Shown in pieces: positions 26,939 to 37,093 of a DNA stretch of 60,298 bases (position 1 is the stretch's first letter; the number at the start of each line of letters is the position of its first letter). Under the pieces are notes generated by a model. The model was not told where the DNA came from, did no database searches, and saw nothing but the letters and a program-made list of their open reading frames with translations. The position numbers were made by a program, and so were the translations under genes. The stretch spans positions 1 through 60,298 of the forward strand of contig CACCZR010000010.1 of assembly GCA_902550555.1 (NCBI GenBank), read 5' to 3'. This stretch comes from an uncultured SAR116 cluster alpha proteobacterium (GTDB lineage Bacteria; Pseudomonadota; Alphaproteobacteria; Puniceispirillales; Marisalimonadaceae).

Positions 26939-28195
26939 ATGAAAAATCCAAGCACGCTAACTCAAAAAATGTTATTTGTCTTTTTGCCATTTTCAGCTGG
27001 TTACTTTTTGTCATATGTTTACAGATCTACTAATGCAATTTTAGCTCCTTATCTTAACCAAGACTTAGGAATTAACGCGGAACAACTTGGCCTAATTACT
27101 TCAGTTTATTTTTTAACATTTGCTTTATTTCAATTACCATTAGGAATTCTACTTGATAAATTTGGAGCAAGAAAAGTACAAACCGTTTTGTTTGTTATAG
27201 CGTCATTGGGTGCATCATTATTTGCATTAGGTGATTCTGTATTTTCTTTAACGGTAGGAAGGGGTCTAATAGGCTTAGGTGTTTCTGGCGCTTTAATGGG
27301 TGCTTTTAAAGCGATGTCCATTTGGTTTCCAAAAGAACGACTAAGTTTATTAGTTGCACTATTTTTAGCTGTGGGAGGATTAGGGGCAATCTCGGCATCA
27401 TCACCTTTAGAATATCTACTTCAAATAACTGATTGGAGAACTATTTATTTTGCTTTATCTCTAATAACTTTAATTGTTGGTTTTTTAATTTTTATAATTG
27501 TACCAGAAAAGAAAATCACATACGAAAAAGAAGAACCAGTATTAAAAGTTCTTAAAATAATTTATACTAATTATCATTTTTGGAGAGCTGGTCCTTTAGC
27601 AGGTTTGGTAGGTGGAACAACAATGGCAATTCAAGGCTTATGGGCAGGGCCATGGCTTGCTGATGTTGGAAAATTTAGTCAAACAGAAATAGCTGAAATT
27701 CTTTTTTTGTTCACAATATCTATGACAGTTGGAATAATACTTATGGGTATCATATCAGATAATTTAAGACAAAAAAATATTTCAACAATTAGTGTCATGG
27801 TTGGAATGATAATTATATTAATTATCCCAACTGGAGTTATAACTTTTGGGTTACTTCCAAAAGCAATATGGCCTTGGGTTTTGTTTAGCTTAACTTCTTT
27901 TTGTGCAACATTATCATATTCAGGATTAAGTGACTATTTTCCATTAAATTACGCAGGAAGAGTCTCAACAGCTGTAAATTTAATAACATTTATGGTTGCC
28001 TTCATTGCTCAATATGCGATGGGAGCAATAATGCAATTTATTGAGCCAGGGAAAATGACTGGCTATTCATTGTTCTCTTACCAGTTAAGCTTTGGCGTTT
28101 TTCTCGGGTTAATAATAATTTTATTGATTAATTATTTTATAATGACTTATTTTAAAAGTTCTAAGGATAATATCTCTGGCATTCCCAAAGAGTAG
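26939..28195 (+). CDS. Major facilitator superfamily transporter
   Basis: 418 residues with about 12 hydrophobic helices split by a short polar stretch after helix 6 (around 188-205). The loop between helices 2 and 3 has LPLGILLDKFGARKV, the MFS motif A. It resembles the broad nitrate/oxalate/anion MFS group, but the substrate is not inferable. No Shine-Dalgarno is visible before the ATG; an AT-rich -10-like TATATAT lies about 8 bases upstream, so a leaderless transcript is possible. The 3' end overlaps the convergent pdxH by 35 bases. It is divergent from the M20 gene by 71 bases, so import of its substrate is a possible link. Confidence 0.88.
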   Translation: MKNPSTLTQKMLFVFLPFSAGYFLSYVYRSTNAILAPYLNQDLGINAEQLGLITSVYFLTFALFQLPLGILLDKFGARKVQTVLFVIASLGASLFALGDSVFSLTVGRGLIGLGVSGALMGAFKAMSIWFPKERLSLLVALFLAVGGLGAISASSPLEYLLQITDWRTIYFALSLITLIVGFLIFIIVPEKKITYEKEEPVLKVLKIIYTNYHFWRAGPLAGLVGGTTMAIQGLWAGPWLADVGKFSQTEIAEILFLFTISMTVGIILMGIISDNLRQKNISTISVMVGMIIILIIPTGVITFGLLPKAIWPWVLFSLTSFCATLSYSGLSDYFPLNYAGRVSTAVNLITFMVAFIAQYAMGAIMQFIEPGKMTGYSLFSYQLSFGVFLGLIIILLINYFIMTYFKSSKDNISGIPKE

Positions 28196-28754
28196 AGTGA
28201 TCTGATGGTTTTAAAATAAATCTATCATGTAATCTAAAATCTCCATCTTGCCAAAATTCAAACTCATTTGGTACAATTTTGAATCCACCCCAATGCTCTG
28301 GTCTTGGTACATTCTCATCAAATTTATTTTTGAACTCTTCAACTCTTTTTAATAGAGTCTCTCTATTTTTTAACGGTTGTGATTGAATAGATGCCCAAGC
28401 TCCTATTTTACTACCTAATGAACGACTTTTAAAATATTGATCTGATACTTTTTCAGGAATTTTATCAATTTCACCGACAACCCTTACTTGACGATTTATA
28501 GACTTCCAATAAAAACATATTGCAACTTTACCTGTTTCAAAGATTTCTTTAGATTTTCTACTTTCATAATTTGTATAAAACACAAAGTTTCTATCAATAA
28601 TATCCTTCAGTAAAACTGTTCTTACGGATGGGAATCCATTTTTAGATACGGTAGCTATTTGCATGGCATTAGGGTCTCTAATTTCCTTTTCTTGTGCCTC
28701 TTGAAACCATTTTTGAAATAATTCAATCGGATCTATTTTAGTATCTAATTCCAT
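28161..28754 (-). CDS. pdxH: Pyridoxamine/pyridoxine 5'-phosphate oxidase
   Basis: FMN enzyme that makes pyridoxal 5'-phosphate, the last step of vitamin B6 synthesis and salvage. 197 residues. Family blocks: DPNAMQIATV, PSVRTVLLKD (FMN binding), NYESRKSKEI, ICFYWKSINRQVRVVG, SRSLGSKIGAWAS and HWGGFKIVPNEFEFWQDGDFRLHDRF. The usual C-terminus R-L-x-P appears as QRYYP. Overlaps the tail of the opposing MFS gene. Confidence 0.96.
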   Translation of the reverse strand: MELDTKIDPIELFQKWFQEAQEKEIRDPNAMQIATVSKNGFPSVRTVLLKDIIDRNFVFYTNYESRKSKEIFETGKVAICFYWKSINRQVRVVGEIDKIPEKVSDQYFKSRSLGSKIGAWASIQSQPLKNRETLLKRVEEFKNKFDENVPRPEHWGGFKIVPNEFEFWQDGDFRLHDRFILKPSDHSTLWECQRYYP

Positions 28755-28824
28755 GATTCACTAAGTTCAAATTTTTGCCATATTTATATTTATTATATAG
28801 TTTAATTTATAAGGAATTAAAGTA

Positions 28825-29352
28825 ATGAAATTTATAATAAGTATTTTTTTTATCATTCTACCATCCATAGTGTTTTCAAAAACAGTAATCATCCAGTCAA
28901 GTGGGTATATAGAGTCAGTAGAGGTTTTAAAAAAATATGTGACTGAGAATATACCAAAAAAAGAAAAAGTATGTGAGATTAAAAGAGTTCCTGTGCAAAA
29001 AGCTTCTAGAGGATTTAGTGCTGACAATTTGATAGGTGCTTTAATTGGTGGAGCAATAGGGAATAAATTAGGCGAAGGTGGTGGAAAATCTGGATCAACA
29101 GCAATAGGTGCTTTAATTGGATCTGAAATAGTTAGAAGTGATAAACAAGCTAGAGCAGATAACAATCAATTTGTTGAAAAAGAAGTTTGTAGAATAAAAA
29201 ACATTACTTATACTGAAACGTCAGAACAAATTACTGGTTATAAATTAAATGTAAATATTGATGGTCAAATCATAGAATTCAGTAGCAATAAGTCCTACAA
29301 TCCCGGTGATGCAATATCTGTAAGAAAAGAGATTAGTTATTTTTTAGATTAA
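28825..29352 (+). CDS. Exported glycine-zipper protein (YcfJ/17 kDa antigen-like)
   Basis: Signal peptide at about residues 1-18 (ending IVFS). The middle (about 68-115) is a glycine zipper of the 2TM type, with alternating small residues in LIGALIGGAIGNKLGEGG and AIGALIGSEIV. Cys residues at about 52 and 123 (KVCEIKRV, EVCRIKN) frame the zipper, the layout of YcfJ-like envelope proteins. 175 residues. Such proteins act at the outer membrane or periplasm in ways that are poorly known. Preceded by AAGGAATT. Divergent from pdxH, upstream of fabI. Confidence 0.82.
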   Translation: MKFIISIFFIILPSIVFSKTVIIQSSGYIESVEVLKKYVTENIPKKEKVCEIKRVPVQKASRGFSADNLIGALIGGAIGNKLGEGGGKSGSTAIGALIGSEIVRSDKQARADNNQFVEKEVCRIKNITYTETSEQITGYKLNVNIDGQIIEFSSNKSYNPGDAISVRKEISYFLD

Positions 29353-29425
29353 TTTAAATAAATTTATCTGTTTATATTTGTAGTAATCTATTATAATAAA
29401 TTTAATATTTTTAGAGTTCAGATGT

Positions 29426-30238
29426 ATGAATAATTTAATGAAAAACAAACGTGGTTTAGTAATGGGAGTTGCTAATGATAAATCCATTGGTTGGGGAATT
29501 GCTAAAGCCATTTCTGACCAAGGTGGAGAACTAGCATTCACTTATCAAGGCGAGGCATTAAAAAAAAGAGTTATTCCATTAGCTGACAGCGTAAATTCTG
29601 AGATAGTACTTCCCTGTGATGTCTCAAACGATGAAGATATAGATAACACTTTTAATGAACTAAAAAAAAAATGGCCTAAAATTGACTTCTTAGTTCATGC
29701 TATTGCTTTTTCAGATAAAGACGAACTCAAAGGAGAGTACATTGATACATCAAGAGAAAACTTTATAAATACTATGGATATTTCTGTATATTCATTTACA
29801 GCAATTGCTCGTAGAGCATGTCTAATGATGCCTGATGGCGGATCATTATTAACCCTAAGTTATTATGGCGCTGAAAAAGTGATGCCACATTATAACGTTA
29901 TGGGTTTAGCAAAATCTGCTCTTGAAGCTTCAGTTAGATACTTGGCTACAGATTTAGGTAAAGATAACATTAGAGTCAACAGCATTTCTGCTGGCCCAAT
30001 TAAAACTCTTGCAGCAAGTGGAATTGGTGACTTTAGGTACATTTTAAAATGGAACGAATATAATTCGCCAATGAAAAGAAATGTTACATTGGATGATGTT
30101 GGTGGAAGCGCTGTGTACCTGCTTTCCGATATGTCAACAGGTGTGTCTGGTGAAACTCATCATGTAGATTGTGGTTATCATGTTGTTGGAATGAAAGCAA
30201 TTGACGCTCCAGACATGACACCTCCTAAAAATAATTAA
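29426..30238 (+). CDS. fabI: Enoyl-[acyl-carrier-protein] reductase (NADH)
   Basis: Last reduction of each fatty-acid elongation cycle. The sequence runs collinear with E. coli FabI: the cofactor loop [13 protein letters not shown] begins at residue 14, and Tyr156 and Lys163 in [15 protein letters not shown] match the catalytic pair at identical numbering. [16 protein letters not shown] forms the substrate lid region. 270 residues. A TATAAT at 29392-29397 may be its -10. Four bases before aroC, and probably cotranscribed with it. Confidence 0.96.
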   Translation: MNNLMKNKRGLVMGVANDKSIGWGIAKAISDQGGELAFTYQGEALKKRVIPLADSVNSEIVLPCDVSNDEDIDNTFNELKKKWPKIDFLVHAIAFSDKDELKGEYIDTSRENFINTMDISVYSFTAIARRACLMMPDGGSLLTLSYYGAEKVMPHYNVMGLAKSALEASVRYLATDLGKDNIRVNSISAGPIKTLAASGIGDFRYILKWNEYNSPMKRNVTLDDVGGSAVYLLSDMSTGVSGETHHVDCGYHVVGMKAIDAPDMTPPKNN

Positions 30239-30242
30239 TGTA

Positions 30243-31337
30243 ATGTCATATAATTCTTTTGGTAATTTATTTAGATTTACAAGTTACGGTGAAAGCCACG
30301 GGCCAGCTATTGGATGCATAGTAGATGGAGTTCCACCAAATATTAATCTTAATGAAAAAGATATCCAAAAACTTCTTGATAGGAGAAAACCTGGGCAATC
30401 AAAATTTGTAAGCCAAAGGAAAGAAAATGATAAAGTCGAAATTCTTTCAGGTATTTTTGAAAGTAAAACAACTGGTCATCCTATTGCATTAAATATTAAA
30501 AATGAAGATCAAAGAAGTAAAGATTATAACGAAATTGCCAATAAATTTAGACCAAGTCATGCAGATATAACATACCACGAAAAATATAAAATTCGGGATT
30601 ATAGAGGTGGTGGAAGATCAAGTGCAAGAGAAACAGCAGTAAGAGTTGCAGCTGGAGCAATTGCTTTTAAAATACTAGAAGAACGTTTTCCAAAACTATT
30701 CATTAAAGCTAGTGTAATTCAAATAGGAGAACATAAAATTAATAAAGACAATTTTTCATGGAATGAAGTTGATAATAACCCATTTTTTTGCGCAGATAAA
30801 GAGACTGTACCAGTTTGGGAGAAAGATTTGAATTCTTTAAGAAAAAGTGGAAATAGTACTGGTGCAATTGTAGAAATTATAGCTGAAAATGTTCCAAAAG
30901 GTATAGGAAGTCCAATTTATAAAAAACTTGATTCTCAAATTGCAGAAGGATTAATGTCTATAAACGCTGTAAAAGGGGTAGAAATAGGATCAGGATTCAA
31001 ATCAGCATCATCTACTGGAAGTGAAAATAATGACGAAATATTTCCAGATAATAAAGGAGGATATATTTTTAATACAAATAATGCTGGTGGAATTTTAGGT
31101 GGAATTTCAACAGGTCAACCGATAGTTGCTAATTTCGCTGTAAAGCCAACTAGTTCTATATTAATTGAAAAAAATTCGGTTGATGTTGAAAATCAAAAAA
31201 CAAAAATTATTACTAAAGGTAGACATGATCCTTGTGTTGGAATTAGAGCTGTGCCAATAGCTGAAGCTATGATGGCTATTATATTAGTAGATCAAATTAT
31301 GATGCATGAAGCACAAATTGGTTCTTTAGCCAAATAA
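30243..31337 (+). CDS. aroC: Chorismate synthase
   Basis: Last step of the shikimate pathway, forming chorismate from EPSP with reduced FMN as catalyst. 364 residues with the family signatures [15 protein letters not shown] near the N-terminus, [21 protein letters not shown] in the middle and [18 protein letters not shown] near the end. Its 3' end overlaps the opposing tlyA by 12 bases. aroQ, another shikimate gene, is 20 kb away in this window. Confidence 0.97.
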   Translation: MSYNSFGNLFRFTSYGESHGPAIGCIVDGVPPNINLNEKDIQKLLDRRKPGQSKFVSQRKENDKVEILSGIFESKTTGHPIALNIKNEDQRSKDYNEIANKFRPSHADITYHEKYKIRDYRGGGRSSARETAVRVAAGAIAFKILEERFPKLFIKASVIQIGEHKINKDNFSWNEVDNNPFFCADKETVPVWEKDLNSLRKSGNSTGAIVEIIAENVPKGIGSPIYKKLDSQIAEGLMSINAVKGVEIGSGFKSASSTGSENNDEIFPDNKGGYIFNTNNAGGILGGISTGQPIVANFAVKPTSSILIEKNSVDVENQKTKIITKGRHDPCVGIRAVPIAEAMMAIILVDQIMMHEAQIGSLAK

Positions 31338-32081
31338 ATTTTCAAAATACTTTTTACCATAAATTAGAAATTCTTTATTGCCTTTTGGCCCAAGTATAGG
31401 ACTATCAATAATACCTTTTACACTTAAATTAATTTCATTTTCAAAAAAAACTTTTATATCATCCACAACCATCTGATGGTGTTCAGCATTTTTTACAACA
31501 CCTCCTTTTCCTAAAAGGTCTTTTCCAATTTCAAATTGTGGTTTAATTAAACTAATAACCCAGCCATTATTTTTTAAGAATTTAATATTTGGTTTAATAA
31601 CTTTTTTCAAAGATATAAATGACACATCACAAACAATAGCATCTAACTTATTACTAATTATATTACTATCTAAATATCTTGCATTTGTTTTTTCTAGAAC
31701 CTCTACACGAACGTTATTTCTTATATTCCAGTCTAATTGTCCATAACCAACATCTACGCTATAAACTTTTTTTGCTCCTTTTTTTATTAATACATCTGTG
31801 AAACCTCCAGTACTTGCCCCTATATCCATTGCAGTAATATCTGTACAATCAATTTCAAACTCATTTATAGCTTGATCTAATTTATAACCTCCTCGTGAGA
31901 CCCACGGTTTATATTTTTTTTTTAAGGATAAATTACAATTGATTTCTACTTTTGTTCCTGGCTTATCAATTCTTTGTGAATCTATAAATACGTTACCAGC
32001 TAAAATTAGTCCAATTGCTTCTTGCCTACTTTTTACAAGATCTTTATCAAAGAGTAATTTGTCAATACGGATTTTAGTTAT
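31326..32081 (-). CDS. tlyA: TlyA family rRNA methyltransferase/hemolysin-like protein, apparent ATA start
   Basis: S4 RNA-binding domain joined to an FtsJ-like methyltransferase; characterised TlyA proteins 2'-O-methylate rRNA. From ATA at 32081 the frame gives 251 residues, the normal length: S4 domain 1-60 ([29 protein letters not shown]), [11 protein letters not shown] at 61-71 and SAM motif [12 protein letters not shown] at 86-97. The first ATG (31829) is residue 85 and would remove the S4 domain; there is no GTG or TTG between it and the in-frame TAA six bases before the ATA. ATA stands where homologues have Met of M-x-KIRxDKLL, AAAGG lies 9 bases before it, and it overlaps the dxs stop. 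ATC and ATT codons just downstream are alternatives. Confidence 0.88.
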   Translation of the reverse strand: MTKIRIDKLLFDKDLVKSRQEAIGLILAGNVFIDSQRIDKPGTKVEINCNLSLKKKYKPWVSRGGYKLDQAINEFEIDCTDITAMDIGASTGGFTDVLIKKGAKKVYSVDVGYGQLDWNIRNNVRVEVLEKTNARYLDSNIISNKLDAIVCDVSFISLKKVIKPNIKFLKNNGWVISLIKPQFEIGKDLLGKGGVVKNAEHHQMVVDDIKVFFENEINLSVKGIIDSPILGPKGNKEFLIYGKKYFENLFG

Positions 32082-34027
32082 TTTTTAAAACCTTTATTAA
32101 TCTTTAAATTTGGTTTAATTTTTTGAGATTCTATATCTATTTTAATTTTATTATATATACCATTAACATCTAAGTTAGCTTCTATTAATTGTTCATTTTG
32201 AGAGGCATGATCTTGAAATAAATCAGGTAAATTTAAAGTTCTGATTATCTTAGAACTTATATTTAGTGTATCGCTTGAAGTAATAATATTCAAGCAATGA
32301 GAAGAAAATCCACCACGAGATCCCTCTTCAATTATAAATAAAATTTGATGATTTTTATAAAGGTTTAATAAAAGATCTTCGTCAATAGGCTTTGCAAATC
32401 TAGCATCTGCTACGGTTAAATTATATCCTTCAGATCCTAGCTTTTTTGAAACCTCTAATGCCGTTTCTAATAATGTTCCGATAGATAGAATAGCTATATC
32501 AGTTCCTTCTTCTATCACTCTTCCTTTTCCAATTGGAAGTTTTTTTAACTTTTTTGAAATTTCTATGCCTGTGGCTTCACCTCTTGGATATCTACAAAAT
32601 ATTGGGCCTAAATTATATAAAGAAGACGTGTAAACCATATCTTTTAATTCATTTTCATCACTTGGGGCCATAACAACAATATTTGGCAAACAAAGTAAAT
32701 AGGCTAGATCAAAAGCTCCAGCATGAGTGGACCCATCTGCACCAACCAAACCTGCTCTATCAAGCATGAATTTTACAGGTAATTTTTGTATGACTACATC
32801 ATGAATAACTTGATCATAAGCTCTTTGAAGAAAAGTGGAATATATTGCAACAAAAGGTTGTATTCCTTGGGACGCAAGTCCAGCGGCAAATGTAACAGCA
32901 TGTTGTTCAGCTATGCCAACGTCAAAAAATCTATTTTCAAACTTTTCTTTAAATTTGTTCAGACCAGTACCTGATGGCATAGCAGCTGTAATTGCTATTA
33001 TTTTTTTATTATCTTCTGCGATATTACACAATGTATCCGCAAAAACTTCAGTATAAGTTGGTATATTTGAAGATGATTTAATTGAATTTCCAGTTACAAC
33101 GTTAAATTTTGAAACAGCGTGATATTTTTCATCTGAAACTTTTGAGAATGGATGGCCTTTTCCTTTTTCTGTGACTACATGGAGTAAAATAGGTCCATGT
33201 CTAGATCCATTATTTAAATTTTTTAAAACTTTAACTAAAGTTTCAACATCGTGACCATCTACAGGACCAAGATAAAACATTCCCATTTGGCTAAAAAAAG
33301 TATTATCTTGTGTGAAAATATTTCTAGCTAAATCTTCTGCTTTTTTTGCTGTGTTACTAATCTGTTGAGGGAAAATTTCAACCATTTTTTTTGCAATTTC
33401 TCTAACAGAATTAAAGGGTTCGCTAGAGACTATTTTAGACAAATAATTGCTTAAAGCACCAACTGCAGGAGCTATAGACATTCTATTGTCATTTAAGATG
33501 ATAATCATATCACTATCTAATATACCTGCATTATTTATACCTTCATATGCTAAACCAGCACTCATAGCTCCATCACCAATTACTGCAATAACTTTATTTT
33601 TTTCTTTATTTATATCTCTAGCCACGGCCATACCTAATCCAGCAGATATAGACGTAGAAGAATGTCCAGCACCAAAATGATCATGTATTGATTCACTTCT
33701 TTTAAGAAAACCAGAGATACCACCTTTTTGTCTCAAAGTGTGAAGATCTTTTCTTCTACCAGTTAAAATTTTATGTGGGTAAGCTTGATGTCCTACATCC
33801 CAAATCAATTTATCTTTTGGAGAATTAAATACAAAATGAAGCGCTACCGTCAATTCAACTACACCTAAGCCAGCTCCTAAATGGCCTCCAGTTTTTGATA
33901 CAATCTCAATTAATTCCTCTCTTAACTCTGAGGATAAAATTTTTAAATCCTCAATATTAAGACCTTTTAAATCTTCAGGAGAGTGTATTTTTTCTAAAAA
34001 TAATTTTTTCTTTTTTTTCTCTGACAT
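32078..34027 (-). CDS. dxs: 1-deoxy-D-xylulose-5-phosphate synthase
   Basis: ThDP enzyme that joins pyruvate and glyceraldehyde 3-phosphate to start the MEP isoprenoid pathway. 649 residues. Visible blocks: TGGHLGAGLGVVELTVALH, WDVGHQAYPHKILTGR, ThDP site GDGAMSAGLAYEGINNAG ... LNDNRMSIAP, GPVDGHD, and in the second half DVGIAEQHAVTFAAGLA (catalytic Glu) and DRAGLVGADGSTHAG. Lies 4 bases after ispA; xseB-ispA-dxs-tlyA is a conserved alphaproteobacterial operon. Confidence 0.97.
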   Translation of the reverse strand: MSEKKKKKLFLEKIHSPEDLKGLNIEDLKILSSELREELIEIVSKTGGHLGAGLGVVELTVALHFVFNSPKDKLIWDVGHQAYPHKILTGRRKDLHTLRQKGGISGFLKRSESIHDHFGAGHSSTSISAGLGMAVARDINKEKNKVIAVIGDGAMSAGLAYEGINNAGILDSDMIIILNDNRMSIAPAVGALSNYLSKIVSSEPFNSVREIAKKMVEIFPQQISNTAKKAEDLARNIFTQDNTFFSQMGMFYLGPVDGHDVETLVKVLKNLNNGSRHGPILLHVVTEKGKGHPFSKVSDEKYHAVSKFNVVTGNSIKSSSNIPTYTEVFADTLCNIAEDNKKIIAITAAMPSGTGLNKFKEKFENRFFDVGIAEQHAVTFAAGLASQGIQPFVAIYSTFLQRAYDQVIHDVVIQKLPVKFMLDRAGLVGADGSTHAGAFDLAYLLCLPNIVVMAPSDENELKDMVYTSSLYNLGPIFCRYPRGEATGIEISKKLKKLPIGKGRVIEEGTDIAILSIGTLLETALEVSKKLGSEGYNLTVADARFAKPIDEDLLLNLYKNHQILFIIEEGSRGGFSSHCLNIITSSDTLNISSKIIRTLNLPDLFQDHASQNEQLIEANLDVNGIYNKIKIDIESQKIKPNLKINKGFKK

Positions 34028-34031
34028 TCTT

Positions 34032-34958
34032 TCAATGGCTTCTATTAACTATGTAATCTGCTAGTAATACAAGATTTTTTGCATGATTACCAAAAATATT
34101 TAAAGATTCTATCGATTTTTCTAGACTATTATTCATTTTTTTTATTGATTTTTGTTCACCATAATAATTTACAAAGTTTGGCGTTTCGTTAGATTGATCT
34201 TGATGAACAGGTTTGCCAAGAGTTTTTGGATTGCTATGTAAATCTAATAAATCATCTTTTATCTGAAAAGCTAAACCTAAGTTTCTAGAGAAATTTTGTA
34301 GCTTTTTTATTTGATCATCTTTTGCATTACAGATTATTGAACTTAGAGTTACACAACATTCTAACAAAGATCCTGTTTTTTTTTGTTGAATCCAAAGTAT
34401 ATTATCCTCACTTAAATCATTGTGTGTAAAATCTATATCTCCTTGTTGCCCTCCAACCATACCACAAAAACCAATAGCTTTTGATAACTCAAAAATCAAT
34501 TTTGGTACTTTTTCTTGATCTACATAATTACTTCGATTTGAAATTAGTTCGAATCCCCAGCTTTGAAGGGCATCTCCTGCTAATATTGCAGTAGCTTCAT
34601 CAAACTTTTTATGTGTTGATTTTTTTCCTCTTCTGTAATCAGAATTATCCATAGCTGGCAAATCGTCATGAATCAATGAATAGGTGTGAATAGCTTCTAT
34701 AGCTGACGCAATAACAATTAGTTCATTATATTTTTTATTATCAAAAGTTATATTATTGATACCTGAAACAACTTTCCCTGTTTCAGTTATAAGAAAACTT
34801 CTTATTTTTTTTCCACTCCCTAATATAGCATATTTTATGGCTTCTAAAAGTTTCTTATTTAAACCTTGACTTTTAGGTAATTTTTTTTTTATAAAATTAT
34901 CTACAGTTTCACTATTTTTTAATAATGTATTTTGGAAGTTTTTAAATTTTAAATTCAC
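34032..34958 (-). CDS. ispA: Polyprenyl (farnesyl/geranyl) diphosphate synthase
   Basis: Condenses isopentenyl diphosphate with allylic diphosphates to make C10-C15 prenyl chains. The first Asp-rich motif is [15 protein letters not shown] and the second QIKDDLLDL, with the KTGSLLECC block between. 308 residues. The start is a GTG at 34958 that overlaps the xseB TGA stop (GTGA), so the two are translationally coupled. A downstream partner of dxs in isoprenoid synthesis. Confidence 0.94.
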   Translation of the reverse strand: MNLKFKNFQNTLLKNSETVDNFIKKKLPKSQGLNKKLLEAIKYAILGSGKKIRSFLITETGKVVSGINNITFDNKKYNELIVIASAIEAIHTYSLIHDDLPAMDNSDYRRGKKSTHKKFDEATAILAGDALQSWGFELISNRSNYVDQEKVPKLIFELSKAIGFCGMVGGQQGDIDFTHNDLSEDNILWIQQKKTGSLLECCVTLSSIICNAKDDQIKKLQNFSRNLGLAFQIKDDLLDLHSNPKTLGKPVHQDQSNETPNFVNYYGEQKSIKKMNNSLEKSIESLNIFGNHAKNLVLLADYIVNRSH

Positions 34959-35182
34959 TCATCTAAACTTTGTTTAAGATTTTTATTTTTATTTTCTTTT
35001 TCTTCTATCTCTTCAACTTTTAATTTAGCTTCGTTTAATCTTTTCTCACATTGCTCTTTTAAAAGTGACCCTTTCTCATAAGCCTTAATGGCATCATCAA
35101 GAGAGATATCTCCTTTTTCAAGATTAACCACAATTTCTTCAAGCTCTTTTAAAGCTTCTTCGAATGATAATTCTTTTTTCAT
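34955..35182 (-). CDS. xseB: Exodeoxyribonuclease VII small subunit
   Basis: 75 residues, all predicted as a two-helix hairpin, the shape of Xse[34 protein letters not shown] is the family signature (shown in part: residues 5-37). Forms ExoVII with XseA, which is not in this window. Ends in a charged Glu/Lys tail. First gene of xseB-ispA-dxs-tlyA. Confidence 0.94.
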   Translation of the reverse strand: MKKELSFEEALKELEEIVVNLEKGDISLDDAIKAYEKGSLLKEQCEKRLNEAKLKVEEIEEKENKNKNLKQSLDE

Positions 35183-35209
35183 TTTCTACCTAAATTACGA
35201 TAAATAATT

Positions 35210-36124
35210 TTATCTAGAAGTGTCAATTACAATATGATTTATACTTTCTTGAATTTGCTTAAACATACAATCCTCAAAACCTGAATGAGCTCCTTCTTCA
35301 ACAATTTTTAAAATTGATTCTGACCAAATTTTTGAGAGCTTATAAGCATTTATAGGTGGACAAATTATATCATGCCTACCTTGTATAATATGACATGGTA
35401 ATTTACTAACTTTATTTATATTTTTTAAAATATATCCTTGTTTTATGAAACAATTGTTTACAAAATAATGTGCTTCAATTTTAGCAATTGCTAATGATTG
35501 TTCCCCTGGCATTTTTCTTTCAACATATTTTAAGGTTGAACATGAACTTTCATAAGAATTCCAGATAGACGCCAGTTCATAAACAATTTTTGAATTAGAT
35601 TTATTTAAATTTCTGTAGTACCAATTCAAAATATTATTATGTTCGTTTGAGGATATTTTCTTGGTAAAGTTATTATATGCTTCAGGAAAAAAAGTTTTCA
35701 TGCCATATAAGAACCAATCAATTTCTTTCTTAGTACCTAAAAATATACCTCGCAATATAAAACCTAGACAACGATTTGGATTATTTATTCCATACAACAG
35801 AGCAAGCGTACTTCCCCAAGACCCTCCAAAAATATACCATTGATCAATTTGTAAATATTTTCTTAGTTTTTCAATATCATTGAGTAATTCGTTCGTATTA
35901 TTTTCTCTTAATTCCGCTAAAGGTATACTTTTTCCAGAACCTCTTTGATCAAAAAATATAACTCTATGATTTTTTACATCAAATAATTTTCTATGAAACG
36001 ATGAAAAGCCGGCTCCTGGACCTCCATGCAAAAACAATATTGGAATACCATTCGGATTACCAAATTCCTCATAATATATTTTATGAATATTACTGACTTT
36101 TAAATGACCATTATTAAAAGTCAA
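35210..36124 (-). CDS. pip: Prolyl aminopeptidase (alpha/beta hydrolase, S33)
   Basis: Releases N-terminal proline from peptides. Oxyanion-hole loop LHGGPGAGFSS at 32-42, FFDQRGSGKS, and nucleophile Ser102 in GGSWGSTLAL are all typical for S33 proline iminopeptidases. The Asp lies in QGRHDIICPP and the His in EEGAHSGFED. 304 residues. The start is a TTG at 36124 with AAGG seven bases upstream, in a very short gap from carD. Confidence 0.9.
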   Translation of the reverse strand: MTFNNGHLKVSNIHKIYYEEFGNPNGIPILFLHGGPGAGFSSFHRKLFDVKNHRVIFFDQRGSGKSIPLAELRENNTNELLNDIEKLRKYLQIDQWYIFGGSWGSTLALLYGINNPNRCLGFILRGIFLGTKKEIDWFLYGMKTFFPEAYNNFTKKISSNEHNNILNWYYRNLNKSNSKIVYELASIWNSYESSCSTLKYVERKMPGEQSLAIAKIEAHYFVNNCFIKQGYILKNINKVSKLPCHIIQGRHDIICPPINAYKLSKIWSESILKIVEEGAHSGFEDCMFKQIQESINHIVIDTSR

Positions 36125-36148
36125 AACTAAACCTTACTCTATATATTT

Positions 36149-36667
36149 TTAAGCAGCTTCTTCAGCGCTATCATCAATAATTTTTTCTAATTTTGTTGCT
36201 GCATCAGATTTATCAACATTTTGCACTGCTGCGAACTCTCCTGCAAGTCTCTCCAATGCAGCTTGATACATCTGTCTTTCAGAGTAAGATTGTTCACCTT
36301 GATCATCTTTTTTATATAAATCTCTGACAACTTCAGCCAAAGAAACTAAACTTCCAGAATTAATTTTAGTTTCATACTCTTGAGCTCTTCTTGACCACAT
36401 GAGTTTTTTAACTTTTGCCTTGCTTTGAAGAGTTGTAATAGCTTCATCCATTTGTGCCTTACTTGAAAGCGTTCTTAAACCAGAAACTTTAGCTTTATCT
36501 AGTGGAACCCTAAGTGTCATTCTATCTTGTTCAAATCTGATAACTAAAAGTTCAAGCTTTGTTTGTTCTATTTCTCTTGTTTCAGTACCAATTATTTTAC
36601 CAACACCATGACTTGGATAAACAACAAAGTCTCCAGAAATAAAACTATTTTCTTTAATTTTTGACAA
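36149..36667 (-). CDS. CarD family transcriptional regulator
   Basis: CarD/CdnL proteins bind RNA polymerase beta through an N-terminal Tudor-like domain and stabilise open complexes at rRNA and other promoters. Here residues 10-65 give that domain (GDFVVYPSHGVGKIIGTE, RMTLRVPLDKA), and the rest is the helical DNA-contact domain with MWSRRAQEYETKI. 172 residues. Starts at a TTG (36667) with AGGTGAT before it. The final 40 residues are Ala/Glu/Asp-rich. fdxA-carD adjacency is standard in alphaproteobacteria. Confidence 0.92.
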   Translation of the reverse strand: MSKIKENSFISGDFVVYPSHGVGKIIGTETREIEQTKLELLVIRFEQDRMTLRVPLDKAKVSGLRTLSSKAQMDEAITTLQSKAKVKKLMWSRRAQEYETKINSGSLVSLAEVVRDLYKKDDQGEQSYSERQMYQAALERLAGEFAAVQNVDKSDAATKLEKIIDDSAEEAA

Positions 36668-36748
36668 TTAAATCACCTATGAAATTAATATATATATTTT
36701 TGACTAAAAAAAGCTTATATCACAAAACAAGAGAAAAGTCTATTTATA

Positions 36749-37069
36749 TTATTCTTTAAAAAATCTTTTAAATTTATCTTTAACATCAACAAAATCATCA
36801 GCATCAGGCGGTGGATCTTTTTTTTCAGTAATATTCGGCCATTTTTCAGACATATCTCTATTAAGAACTAACCATTTTTCTGCTCCATCTTCTGTGTCTG
36901 ACTTTATAGCGTCAACAGGGCATTCAGGTTCACAAACACCACAATCAATGCACTCATCAGGATGAATTACAAGCATATTTTCACCTTCATAGAAACAATC
37001 CACAGGACAAACTTCAACACAATCTGTGTATTTACATTTTATACAATTTTCATTAACTATGTACGTCAT
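36749..37069 (-). CDS. fdxA: Seven-iron ferredoxin
   Basis: Small electron carrier with a [3Fe-4S] and a [4Fe-4S] cluster. First cluster Cys pattern is [17 protein letters not shown]; the second is [12 protein letters not shown]. 106 residues, with the extended C-terminal half ([17 protein letters not shown]) seen in alphaproteobacterial FdxA. Between the S4 protein and carD. Confidence 0.95.
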   Translation of the reverse strand: MTYIVNENCIKCKYTDCVEVCPVDCFYEGENMLVIHPDECIDCGVCEPECPVDAIKSDTEDGAEKWLVLNRDMSEKWPNITEKKDPPPDADDFVDVKDKFKRFFKE

Positions 37070-37093
37070 AAGTTGGATGTATATAATACTTTT

